This document shows positions 26,681 through 34,998 of a stretch of DNA of 64,000 nucleotides, piece by piece. The notes beneath the pieces were generated by a model, which was not told where the DNA came from, searched no databases, and worked only from the letters and a program-made list of their open reading frames with translations. Every line of letters starts with the position of its first letter. Position 1 is the first letter of the stretch. Source of the stretch: an uncultured SAR86 cluster bacterium (GTDB lineage: Bacteria; Pseudomonadota; Gammaproteobacteria; Magnimaribacterales; D2472); contig CAJIYI010000001.1 of assembly GCA_905181595.1 (NCBI GenBank), forward strand, positions 711,938-775,937. Direction: 5' to 3'. The position numbers and the translations under genes were made by a program.

Positions 26681-27562
26681 TTGAAACTTATGCAAAACCT
26701 TGAATTATATGGATATGGTGAGTCTGTAGCCTCAAATATGGCTAGAGTAGCCCTTGCTGAAAAAAAGATATCTTACCAATATAATCTTGTCTATCTAGAG
26801 TCTAAAGGAGATCATTTAACCAAAGAATATAAAAAATTAAATCCTAAAAATCTTGTACCCACTCTTGTTGATAATGGTGTTCCCATACCTGACAGCATCA
26901 AAATAATGAGACACATCGATTCAAGTCATCCTCAAAAGGGAGAAATTTTATTTCCAAATACAGTAGACATAGAAACTTTTGAAAATTTATTAGATTTTGT
27001 AAGTTTAGATGAAAACAAGGAACTTGGAGATACCTTGGGAACAACTGCTGGCGGTATTTCAGCTCAAATTTTAGTAAAAATGCTATGCAAGAGACCTATC
27101 ATTGCCATAATTTGGGATTATTTAACGAAACATTCAATTAAGAAGAGGGTACCAATATTCATACTCTTACGAATTCTTGGAAAGCCACCAAAGAGCTTAA
27201 GCGAAAAGATGGCTGTAATGCTCGCAAAACATCTATTAACTGTTGAGGAGGTACTAAGTCATCAAAAAAAATTTATGATGGGTGATGCTTACACCGCGAT
27301 TGACTGTTGCATGACATCGATACTTCATAGGGTTCAAGAAATGCGTTTTGGCAGCGTCTTAATGAGCGATAAATTACCAAATTTAAAAAATTACTGGGAA
27401 ACACTATCAAGCAGAAATAGTTACCAAGCAGGTATTCTTGATTACGTTACTGGAGAATGGGCGCCAGAAATCACTGCACTATATGGAGATGGCCCCAGTG
27501 AATACGACGATTTGGTTTGGTCTGAAATTAATAATTTACTAGCAAAAGGAGAAAATAAATGA
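26681..27562 (+). CDS. Glutathione S-transferase-like protein
   Basis: A 293-residue GST-like protein: N-terminal thioredoxin-like domain (LELYGYGESVASNMARVALA, then NPKNLVPTLVDNGVPIPDS) and a helical C-terminal domain. It is a distant paralogue of the protein at 22182-23045. The TTG at 26681 is favoured because AGAAGA lies five bases before it; ATG at 26690 is the alternative. It overlaps the VOC protein gene by four bases and so belongs to a three-gene operon with it and the nitroreductase-fold gene. The role may be glutathione-dependent isomerisation of a ring-cleavage product, but this is not demonstrated. Confidence 0.75.
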   Translation: MKLMQNLELYGYGESVASNMARVALAEKKISYQYNLVYLESKGDHLTKEYKKLNPKNLVPTLVDNGVPIPDSIKIMRHIDSSHPQKGEILFPNTVDIETFENLLDFVSLDENKELGDTLGTTAGGISAQILVKMLCKRPIIAIIWDYLTKHSIKKRVPIFILLRILGKPPKSLSEKMAVMLAKHLLTVEEVLSHQKKFMMGDAYTAIDCCMTSILHRVQEMRFGSVLMSDKLPNLKNYWETLSSRNSYQAGILDYVTGEWAPEITALYGDGPSEYDDLVWSEINNLLAKGENK

Positions 27563-28662
27563 ATACACCAATATGCAAGATAGCAGATATTATCTATGTA
27601 AGATTTGAGCTTGTTGAATTAGAGGCCCAAAAAAAATACTTAAATCACTTTGGTATGATGTTAGCTCACGAAGATGAAAATAGTATCTATTTTAGAGGCA
27701 CTGGAAGCTCACCTTTTATCTATGTAGCAACCAAGGGTCCCGAAAATAAATACATAGGATCAGCATACAAGGCTAATAACTTTTCTGATCTAGAGGCACT
27801 GTCCAAAGAATTTGATGTTGATATTGTTGCAAATACTGAACCTGGGGGAGGTCACAAAGTTACTGTGATAGATCCTGATGGTATCGAGGTCGAAGTGTGT
27901 CACGGTATGAACGAAGCAGAACCAATAGCCGTTGTTTCAAAAGTTTTAAATACAGGTCAATCTAAGCAGAGGGAAAATGAATTGCAGCGTTTTGGAAAAG
28001 CGGCGGATGAGTGGCAAGTGCATGGTGATAAGTGGGTCTATGAATTATCTTCAAAAGTTAAGCGATTGGGTCATACAGCAATTAACTGTAAAGATGCTCA
28101 AGCTTCAGTTGATTGGTACGCAAATGTTTTAGGTTTTTTAATAAGTAATAATTGCATTGGGCCTGATGGCACTTCTATGGGAGCTTTTATGAGGTGTGAT
28201 CAAGGCGATAAACCGGTTGATCATCACACCATGAATAACATGGGCCTACCTGGCGAAGGTGGTGCTTTAGCCTATGGTCATGCGGGTTATGAGGTACAAG
28301 ATTCAATAGATGATTTGATGGCTGGACATTACCACATGAAAACCGTTGATGAGTATTATCATGAATGGGGCATTGGAAGACACTTGCTGGGCAGTCAAAT
28401 GTATGACTATTGGCGTGATCCTCATGGTTTTACTCATGAGCATTGGACCGATGGCGACCTAATGGATGCGTCAATTCCTACAGAAAATTCAGGGTTTAGA
28501 GATCTCGCTATGGCTCAATATGGCCCAGAAGTTCCCAACACATTTGGTATAACCATGCCGATCGATCAAATTGATAAAGCTCGCGCAGCACATCCTACAA
28601 TTCCTGGAATGATTAAAGAAATGGAAAAGGCTGCTAAGGCAGAAACAGAGGAACAATCATGA
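27559..28662 (+). CDS. VOC-superfamily extradiol dioxygenase-like protein
   Basis: A 367-residue protein with two vicinal-oxygen-chelate modules. The second module has the expected metal ligands for an extradiol dioxygenase: His in RLGHTAINCKD, His in AYGHAGYEVQDS, and Glu in the DPHGFTHEHWTDGD segment; this resembles catechol-2,3- or 2,3-dihydroxybiphenyl-type dioxygenases (BphC/HsaC-like). It would cleave a catechol-type ring next to the hydroxyls. The neighbouring MhpA-like hydroxylase and FAH hydrolase fit a meta-cleavage sequence. Dioxygenase activity is inferred from fold and ligands; some VOC proteins do other chemistry. Confidence 0.75.
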   Translation: MNTPICKIADIIYVRFELVELEAQKKYLNHFGMMLAHEDENSIYFRGTGSSPFIYVATKGPENKYIGSAYKANNFSDLEALSKEFDVDIVANTEPGGGHKVTVIDPDGIEVEVCHGMNEAEPIAVVSKVLNTGQSKQRENELQRFGKAADEWQVHGDKWVYELSSKVKRLGHTAINCKDAQASVDWYANVLGFLISNNCIGPDGTSMGAFMRCDQGDKPVDHHTMNNMGLPGEGGALAYGHAGYEVQDSIDDLMAGHYHMKTVDEYYHEWGIGRHLLGSQMYDYWRDPHGFTHEHWTDGDLMDASIPTENSGFRDLAMAQYGPEVPNTFGITMPIDQIDKARAAHPTIPGMIKEMEKAAKAETEEQS

Positions 28663-29321
28663 TAGAACTTTCTGAACAACAAAAAAAAGCAGTTGCTGAA
28701 GCCCAAGTAACATTCAAGAACTTAAAGGATAATGCAAAAAAATTAAACCAGGAACAGATGAATCTATTGTTTGGTGAGGCCAGAAGTATGAATGGGTGGC
28801 AAGACAAGGACGTTTCTGACGAAATGGTTAAGTCAATTTATGAATTGACTAAAATGGGCCCAACAAGCACAAATTGCTGCCCAGCAAGATTTAAATTTAT
28901 TAAAAGTGAAAAGCATAAGCAATTATTAAAAGATGCATTGCTGCCTAACAACGTAGATAAAGTTATGTCTGCACCAGTGATTGCTGTTATAGGGTATGAC
29001 CTAGATTTTTCAGATCATATGGGGAAATTGTTTCCTCACATGGACGTTGCTCCAATGTACAAGGGAAATCAAGAGTTCAATTATTCAGCTGCATTTAGAA
29101 ATAGCAGTCTTCAAGGAGCATACTTCATGATGGTTTGTAGAGGCTTAGGTCTTGATTGCGGTCCTATGTCAGGGTTCAGTAACGAGTTGGTAGATAAAAC
29201 TTTTTTTGAAAATACCAATATCAAATCGAACTTTCTGTGCTGCATTGGTTACGGTGATTCAGCAAAGATCTTTCAAAGATTACCGCGCTTAGATTTTGAT
29301 GAAGCCTGTGAAATTATCTAG
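28659..29321 (+). CDS. Nitroreductase-family flavoprotein, RutE-like
   Basis: A 220-residue FMN-dependent nitroreductase-fold protein. MGPTSTNCCPARFKFI and the late GLGLDCGPMSGF resemble malonic-semialdehyde reductase RutE/YdfH relatives, where PTSxNxxPxRF binds FMN. Such enzymes reduce a C=C, aldehyde or nitro group with NAD(P)H. It is the last gene of the GST-VOC-nitroreductase operon (four-base overlap upstream) and its tail overlaps the convergent sulfatase gene by eight bases. Substrate unknown. Confidence 0.8.
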   Translation: MIELSEQQKKAVAEAQVTFKNLKDNAKKLNQEQMNLLFGEARSMNGWQDKDVSDEMVKSIYELTKMGPTSTNCCPARFKFIKSEKHKQLLKDALLPNNVDKVMSAPVIAVIGYDLDFSDHMGKLFPHMDVAPMYKGNQEFNYSAAFRNSSLQGAYFMMVCRGLGLDCGPMSGFSNELVDKTFFENTNIKSNFLCCIGYGDSAKIFQRLPRLDFDEACEII

Positions 29322-30870
29322 ATGACCTAAACTTCTTTGTGGCATAAATGCTCACAGAAATAGCTAGCAACAAAGCTAGCAAATAGTACTTAAAGGACAA
29401 AATAATTACCCAGAGCATGATAAAAAAACTAGCAACAGGTGATGGGTATTCGGATATTTCGTAGTCTCTATCAAGCCAAGGTAGGCCAATAACATCTCCA
29501 CCCTCTGAGTCGCCGTAATAATATGTGTGAGCTGGATTAATTAAGGGCATGCTCTTAGATTTATCTATATTTTTCATGTAGGCTGTCATGTCCTCAAAAA
29601 TCTTCACCTCAAGGTTAGATAAATCATTAGATTCAAAGGGATCATCAACTATATTGAACAAACTGTAAGTTCCATTTGAGCCGGGGAACATTGAAGGTTT
29701 GCGATAATGGAGTTTCCACTCATCTTTATATAATGCCTGTTCATCAAAAACAATTTGAGCTCCTATAAGATCATTATCAGGCGGAGTGATTTCCCCATTA
29801 ATTAAATTTTTCCATTTATCACTTCCATCAAAGACCACTGACTTATCGATGTCAATGCCTACGGCAGTGAGTAATGTTGGGAGTAAGTCCTGAACAAACA
29901 TAAATTGATCTGTTGCTGAGTTTTCAATAACTCCTTGCCACCAAATACTTGCTGGCACTCTAACTCCTCCTTCTAAAGCAGATGTTTTGCTGCCCTTTAA
30001 TCCGGCTGTATTTCCCTTTGATTTTGTTAGCCCAGGCGCTAAGGTTGCAACAATTGGATTTATATCAACAACAGGACCGTTGTCACTAAAAAAAACAATG
30101 ATAGTTTCCTTTAGAAGGCCTTGATCCTCGATGGATTGAATTATTTTTCCAATTTCAGTATCCAAAGCATTCACATTAGCTGCATAAGCCCTTATTAGGG
30201 GATCTTCTATGTGACTAAAAGATTCTATGTTGGAAGGGGGGGCTTGAATTGGAGTATGAGGAGCATTGAATGCTACGTAAAGAAATAGGGGGCGATGAAT
30301 ATCTTTATTTTCAATGATTCTAACTGCCTCATCTGCAATAAGTGTGGTTGAATAACCTTCCTCGATTAGAGGCTCTTCATTTCTGTGCCAATCCATTCTT
30401 TTTGCAGCAACATGATCAAAATAACCAATTCCACCAAGCATGTGACCATAACTTGTATCGAATCCTCTATTGGTAGGCCAAAAAGCTTCATCATGCATCC
30501 CTAAATGCCATTTTCCAGACAGTGCAGTTTGGTATCCTGCCTCCCTAAAATATTGAGGCATTATTTTTAAATCTGGAGACAACCCAAATTGCTCGGCAGT
30601 TGGATTTTGAAAGGGCCTCACCACGCCGTGATTAAATATATGCAGGCCAGTCAATAACGAAGCTCTTGTTGGACTGCATACTGGATTCGCATAAAATCTA
30701 TTTAACTCCAAACCTTTTGAAGCTAGTCTGTCCATATTGGGAGTAGGGATGTGACCTCCATGATATGAGACGTCACCCCAACCCAGGTCATCAGTGAGAA
30801 TTATTACCACATTGGGCTGTGAATATATTGGAGCACTGAACAGTGCGATTAGCAGTATTAATCTTTGCAT
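29314..30870 (-). CDS. Type I sulfatase (arylsulfatase family), membrane-tethered
   Basis: A 518-residue formylglycine sulfatase. After a signal peptide (1 to about 17), metal ligands appear at TDDLGWGD (Asp27, Asp28) and the active-site motif is Cys65-S-P-T-R, the cysteine to be converted to formylglycine. GKWHLGMHDE, FLYVAFNAPHTPIQAP and FFSDNGP are further family motifs. A hydrophobic helix near the C-terminus (ASFFIMLWVIILSFKYYLLA) should hold it in the membrane. It removes sulfate from an exported substrate. No maturation enzyme (FGE) is in the window. The ATG overlaps the end of the TetR gene, see that entry. Confidence 0.9.
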   Translation of the reverse strand: MQRLILLIALFSAPIYSQPNVVIILTDDLGWGDVSYHGGHIPTPNMDRLASKGLELNRFYANPVCSPTRASLLTGLHIFNHGVVRPFQNPTAEQFGLSPDLKIMPQYFREAGYQTALSGKWHLGMHDEAFWPTNRGFDTSYGHMLGGIGYFDHVAAKRMDWHRNEEPLIEEGYSTTLIADEAVRIIENKDIHRPLFLYVAFNAPHTPIQAPPSNIESFSHIEDPLIRAYAANVNALDTEIGKIIQSIEDQGLLKETIIVFFSDNGPVVDINPIVATLAPGLTKSKGNTAGLKGSKTSALEGGVRVPASIWWQGVIENSATDQFMFVQDLLPTLLTAVGIDIDKSVVFDGSDKWKNLINGEITPPDNDLIGAQIVFDEQALYKDEWKLHYRKPSMFPGSNGTYSLFNIVDDPFESNDLSNLEVKIFEDMTAYMKNIDKSKSMPLINPAHTYYYGDSEGGDVIGLPWLDRDYEISEYPSPVASFFIMLWVIILSFKYYLLALLLAISVSIYATKKFRSSR

Positions 30871-31468
30871 TACTTTTTCTCTTAAGTCTATTTAGACCTA
30901 AGCTCCTGCCTTCAATAAATAGTTTCATAAATACTTTCATTTCCTTGTCGGAAATCTTTAATGCTTGGGTAATGTATGGTTTTGATGCTGCTAAACCAAA
31001 CTCCATTACAGTAACTAAAGCTATAGCAGCTTTTTCTTCAGCCGATGGTTTTGATGCACCTCTTAACTTAGCCAATTCATTTAAGGTTTTCTTAGCCACT
31101 GATAGCCCTGAGTCTTGTTGAATTGTAAGCAAATCCATTTGGCCATCAAGCACTGCTCTAATTAGAGCATTAAAATAATTATCCGTTAGTTCAGAGAGAG
31201 GCTCTTCACCTAAGTCCATGGCACTAATATTCCGCCTCTCTATTTGTTGCATGTGGGTAAAAGCTAATTGTTTGTAGGTTGCCTCAAGCAATCCCTGTTT
31301 ACCACCAAAGTAATGATGAATTTGAGCATGATTTACTCCTGCATGCTCTGCAATATCTCTTATCGATAATCTCGAAGGGCCAATAGTCCCAAGTAACTCA
31401 GCCGCAGAATCAATCAGTATTTTCTCGACGTTTTCTCTGCCCTTATACTTGTTTTTTATCTTGTCCAT
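30791..31468 (-). CDS. TetR-family transcriptional regulator
   Basis: A 225-residue regulator with an N-terminal helix-turn-helix (LSIRDIAEHAGVNHAQIHHY, about 33-53) and a ligand-binding helical domain. As written the frame runs 80 bases into the sulfatase gene. One extra A in the AAAAA run at about 30881-30885 would end it at KRKK with a TAATG stop/start overlap on the sulfatase ATG, which is the likelier structure. It is encoded seven bases after the FAD hydroxylase gene and so is probably autoregulated from the 33.1-kb promoter. Candidate operators are at 26601-26640 and 33092-33105. Confidence 0.85.
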   Translation of the reverse strand: MDKIKNKYKGRENVEKILIDSAAELLGTIGPSRLSIRDIAEHAGVNHAQIHHYFGGKQGLLEATYKQLAFTHMQQIERRNISAMDLGEEPLSELTDNYFNALIRAVLDGQMDLLTIQQDSGLSVAKKTLNELAKLRGASKPSAEEKAAIALVTVMEFGLAASKPYITQALKISDKEMKVFMKLFIEGRSLGLNRLKRKSNAKINTANRTVQCSNIFTAQCGNNSH

Positions 31469-31474
31469 GTAATG

Positions 31475-33051
31475 TTATTTAGACAATTCGTTTTGAAGTT
31501 GTTCTGTGAGTTTTTCCATTTTAAATAAAAGATTCTCTTTATCACAACAACCATATATGTGTTTATCTGGTCTGACAATAACTGCAGATATTTGATTATC
31601 ATTAATCCACTTAAGTAATTTGCCGTCTGACATAAAAGGATGATTGGTATCGAATACGTGAATATTCTCATTAAAGAATTTCAAAGGATGACTAATTGAG
31701 AGTTTTTGCTTGAGGGATTCTTCATTGCTGAAAACTATAAGTGCAAATGAATCATTGATGTATTGATCAAATTTTTTATTTTCAACCTTTATATTAATAT
31801 CAGGCTGGGGAATGATTACACCATTAACATTATTGGGATATAAATCTTTATCTATAATGCCGTTATTGAATTTCCAACTATATTGAAACTTTAAGGCCGA
31901 TAAGGCAGCAGGGAATTTTTTAGCAATCGCAAAAAATGTATCTCTCATAAAGGACTTGAATCTATCCTGACTGCCAATGACTTCACCTTGCTTCATTGCT
32001 GTTCTGATCATGAAATCATTAATCTCTTGTCTTTCTATATCATATGAATTCAAGACCATTGGATTAAATAGACCATTTCTTACGCCATCTAATTTCCAAC
32101 ATAAATTGTATGAATCTTTGATGCCCTGACAAAGACCTTGACCAAGAAAAGGAGGTGTCTGATGAGCTGCATCACCAATTAAAAAACAGTTATTCAATTT
32201 AAAGTTTTCCACCAACAAGCCGTGAAAAGTATATTTACTTGAGCGTATAATTTTGCCACTATTAACATCGATTTTAGGATTAATTCTCCACAGATGAGGC
32301 TTCATCCACTCTCTAATATTATCTTCTGCTTCCAATTGCGCGACATCATCGCTGGGATTTATTTTGAATTCCCATCGAATATGGTTATCAGTAATTGGTA
32401 AGAGGGTTGTTGGTCTTTTGTAGTCACAAATTTGATACCTAGCTTTGTCTAGAATTTCGTACTTATCATCAACCAAATAATCAACGACCACCCAATCTTG
32501 ATCGCAACCATAATCATGCATTTTTATGCCGAGATGCTTTCTTACAAAACTATCTGCACCATCAGCTCCAATTACATAGGTTGAAGTATAAGGAGTAATT
32601 TCATGAGTTTCTTGATTGGTTACCTCAAGGTTATTGTGATTCTCCAGCGCCTCTAAGTTGCTAAGGGATGATCCTAATTTAAATTCGATATTTTCATATT
32701 TTTGAGCGCGGTGTCTTAGGATTGATTCAAATTTTGGCTGATTGAACATAACGCCTTCATAATATCCATTTAGCTTAGGATGATCTTCAAAACCAACACT
32801 CAATAATGTCTTGCCATTTCTATTTAAGAAATTAACACCTTTAATAGGATCTATTATTTTTTCAACCTCATCAAAGATACCCATAGATTGAAAAATTCTT
32901 TGAGTTTGGCCATCAAAATGAACGGCTCTTGGTATATCCCAAATTTCTTTTTAGGATCAATTACTATAATGCTGAAACCTTTGTTGGCAAAAATATTTGC
33001 TGCAGCTGCACCAACAGGACCAAAACCAATTATTGCTATATCAAAATGCAT
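31475..33051 (-). CDS. FAD-dependent aromatic hydroxylase, MhpA-like (frameshifted)
   Basis: A class A flavoprotein monooxygenase of about 525 residues. It has the N-terminal FAD motif IIGFGPVGAAAANIFANKG, then, after a single-base shift near 32940, PRAVHFDGQTQRIFQSMGIF, the second FAD motif CFLIGDAAHQTPPFLGQGLC and a C-terminal thioredoxin-like domain, as in 3-(3-hydroxyphenyl)propionate and related phenol hydroxylases. It would add a hydroxyl to a phenolic ring using NAD(P)H and oxygen. The TetR and sulfatase genes follow; an MmsA-like dehydrogenase is divergent. The break is most likely a sequence indel, since both sides match. Confidence 0.85.
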
Positions 33052-33091
33052 TAGTATGTATTTTTTATGAAATGATTAAATTGCTTTATTT

Positions 33092-33105
33092 TAGTCAACT
33101 GGTTA
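33092..33105. promoter_or_regulatory. Candidate TetR operator in the hydroxylase/mmsA divergent promoter
   Basis: TAGTCAACTGGTTA has the same 5-4-5 layout as the two elements at 26601-26640 and shares TGGTTAGGA with the first of them. It is 41 bases from the FAD hydroxylase ATG and 57 from the mmsA ATG. A TATAAT lies between it and mmsA at about 33134. Site assignment to the adjacent TetR is inference. Confidence 0.5.
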
Positions 33106-33161
33106 GGATAGTCAATCTAATTACTTGTGGCATTATAATACGATAGGGAGAGGAGAAAGAA

Positions 33162-34646
33162 ATGTATAAAGTTGATAATTACATAAACGGAGAGGGGTGT
33201 TCTGTCTCCAATGAATCTTCTAAAATAATCAATCCATCCTATGGCACGCAAATAGGAGAAGTCTTGTATGCCAACAATGAATCAGCTAATAGGGCTGTTG
33301 ACGCAGCTTATGAAGCATCTAAGTTATGGGCAAAAACTGGATTAAGCTATCGAGCTGAATTAATCCTTAAGTTTAGACAAGGCATAATTAATAGATCAAC
33401 TGAAATAGTGGATATATGTGTTAGCGAAGCTGGTAAAACTCGACCGGATGCTGAGGCTGAGCTTGATAGAGCAGTGCAAGCTTTAACCCATGCTTCAGGA
33501 GTCCAGCATTTTTTAACAACCAACTTTAGTCAAAACGTTGCGGGCGGAATAGATATTGCAGATTTAAGGTTTCCAATTGGGGTTATTGCTGGAGTAGGAC
33601 CTTTTAATTTTCCAATTTTAATTCCTATATTGCATAGCGCTATGGCTATAGTTACAGGCAATACTTACATAGCCAAGCCAAGCGAAAAAGTTCCCTCAAT
33701 CTCAAGATTATTTGCAGATATATGGAATGCAGCTGGATTGCCGGATGGTTGTTTTAATGTTCTCAATGGGCAAAAAGAAATAGTAGAACTTTTGGTTCGT
33801 CATGAAAAAGTTGCAGGTCTAGCTTTCATCGGCAGCACGGCAGCTGCCAAAAGTCTAAAAATGCTCGGTGTTGAGCACAACACTAAAGTTCAAGCTCTTG
33901 GAGGAGGCAAAAATCATATGATTGTTCTTCCTGATGCTGACTTAGACATGTCAGCAGATGCTGCGGTGTCTGCAAGCTTTGGTGCTGCAGGTCAAAGATG
34001 CATGGCTGTATCTGTTGTTGTTGCTGTTGGAGATATTGCAGATGATTTAATCTCAAAAATTCAAACAAGAATACCAAACCTAGTGATGGGTGTGACCGAT
34101 GATGCTAACACTCAACTCGGACCAGTGATCTCAAAAGAGAATAGAGATAAAATCTACTCATTTATTGAGAGTGCTGAACCCGATGGAGCATCAGTTGTAA
34201 TTGATGGAAGGAAGAGATCTGATGAGTTAAATGGATGCTTTGTTGGGCCCACTCTAATAGATCATGTCAAACCGGGAATGTCTGTATACGAAAATGAAAT
34301 ATTTGGTCCTGTATTGTGTTTTGTAAGGGCTGAAACTTACGATGAAGCTATGGAAATTACGCATGGTCATAAACTAGGAAATGGTGCTGCTTTATTTACC
34401 AGAGATGGAGGCGTTGCCAAAAAATGGTCTGAAGAAATTCAAGCTGGTTCAGTTGGTATAAATGTTCCAATTCCATTACCCACATATTCTCATAGCTTTG
34501 GAGGCTGGAAGGATAGCGGTTTCTCAGAGACCAAAGCATTTGGGCCATCATCTATTGATTTTTATACACAAACAAAATCTTTAACTACCCGTTGGCCTAA
34601 TCCAGCGGATAGTAAAGTTGATTTAGGTTTCCCTAGAAATGATTAA
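33162..34646 (+). CDS. Methylmalonate-semialdehyde dehydrogenase-like (CoA-acylating) enzyme
   Basis: A 494-residue ALDH of the MmsA group: FPIGVIAGVGPFNFPILIPI (about 137-156), FIGSTAAAK, the ALGGGKNHMIVLPDADLD stretch lacking the Glu of ordinary ALDHs, catalytic Cys280 in GQRCMA, and ENEIFGPVLCFVRAE. This variant set is diagnostic for CoA-acylating semialdehyde dehydrogenases that turn (methyl)malonate semialdehyde into propionyl- or acetyl-CoA. A strong ribosome site (GGAGAGGAG) precedes ATG. It is divergent from the FAD hydroxylase. It may finish the pathway by feeding three-carbon ends into CoA metabolism. Confidence 0.88.
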   Translation: MYKVDNYINGEGCSVSNESSKIINPSYGTQIGEVLYANNESANRAVDAAYEASKLWAKTGLSYRAELILKFRQGIINRSTEIVDICVSEAGKTRPDAEAELDRAVQALTHASGVQHFLTTNFSQNVAGGIDIADLRFPIGVIAGVGPFNFPILIPILHSAMAIVTGNTYIAKPSEKVPSISRLFADIWNAAGLPDGCFNVLNGQKEIVELLVRHEKVAGLAFIGSTAAAKSLKMLGVEHNTKVQALGGGKNHMIVLPDADLDMSADAAVSASFGAAGQRCMAVSVVVAVGDIADDLISKIQTRIPNLVMGVTDDANTQLGPVISKENRDKIYSFIESAEPDGASVVIDGRKRSDELNGCFVGPTLIDHVKPGMSVYENEIFGPVLCFVRAETYDEAMEITHGHKLGNGAALFTRDGGVAKKWSEEIQAGSVGINVPIPLPTYSHSFGGWKDSGFSETKAFGPSSIDFYTQTKSLTTRWPNPADSKVDLGFPRND

Positions 34647-34699
34647 TTAATGGTCAGAGTAAATCTGTCGACGGCAGCAGCTCTGATTATCTTTTATGA

Positions 34700-34819
34700 G
34701 ATATAGTCGAGACTTGGGCAAACACTAAACAAGTCGCTGTAAAAGGTAACCATTTAATTTAAGAAGATACACCAGAGGATATTAAAAGGTACGTTAAAGA
34801 CATTCTAGTATCTTTATAG
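34700..34819 (+). pseudogene. C-terminal relic of a haloalkane-dehalogenase-like alpha/beta hydrolase
   Basis: The frame reads VETWANTKQVAVKGNHLI, a TAA where the family has Gln, then EDTPEDIKRYVKDILVSL and TAG at 34817-34819. The block matches the end of haloalkane dehalogenases (xVxGxHFIQEDSPxEI), including the late catalytic His. Nothing upstream continues the protein; a TGA lies at 34697. It is a decayed fragment, in a 350-base stretch with no intact gene. Confidence 0.55.
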
Positions 34820-34831
34820 TTATATCCTAAT

Positions 34832-34861
34832 CGCATAATTTAACATAATATATATTATGCG
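34832..34861. terminator. Intergenic hairpin
   Basis: CGCATAAT (34832-34839) pairs with ATTATGCG (34854-34861) around a 14-base AT-rich loop. It lacks a T-run but lies in the gap between convergent genes, downstream of mmsA and the relic, so it may help end transcription. The remainder of 34862-34998 shows nothing recognisable. Confidence 0.3.
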
Positions 34862-34998
34862 AAGTTAATATTAGTCTTAGGCCTATTATCTCTGTCAATC
34901 CCCCTTTTTGAGGAATCAATCATTTATTACATGAACCTAGTTAATAGTAATAATGAAACTAACACTATGGCTATGATATTTTTAGTAGATTTCTTCAT

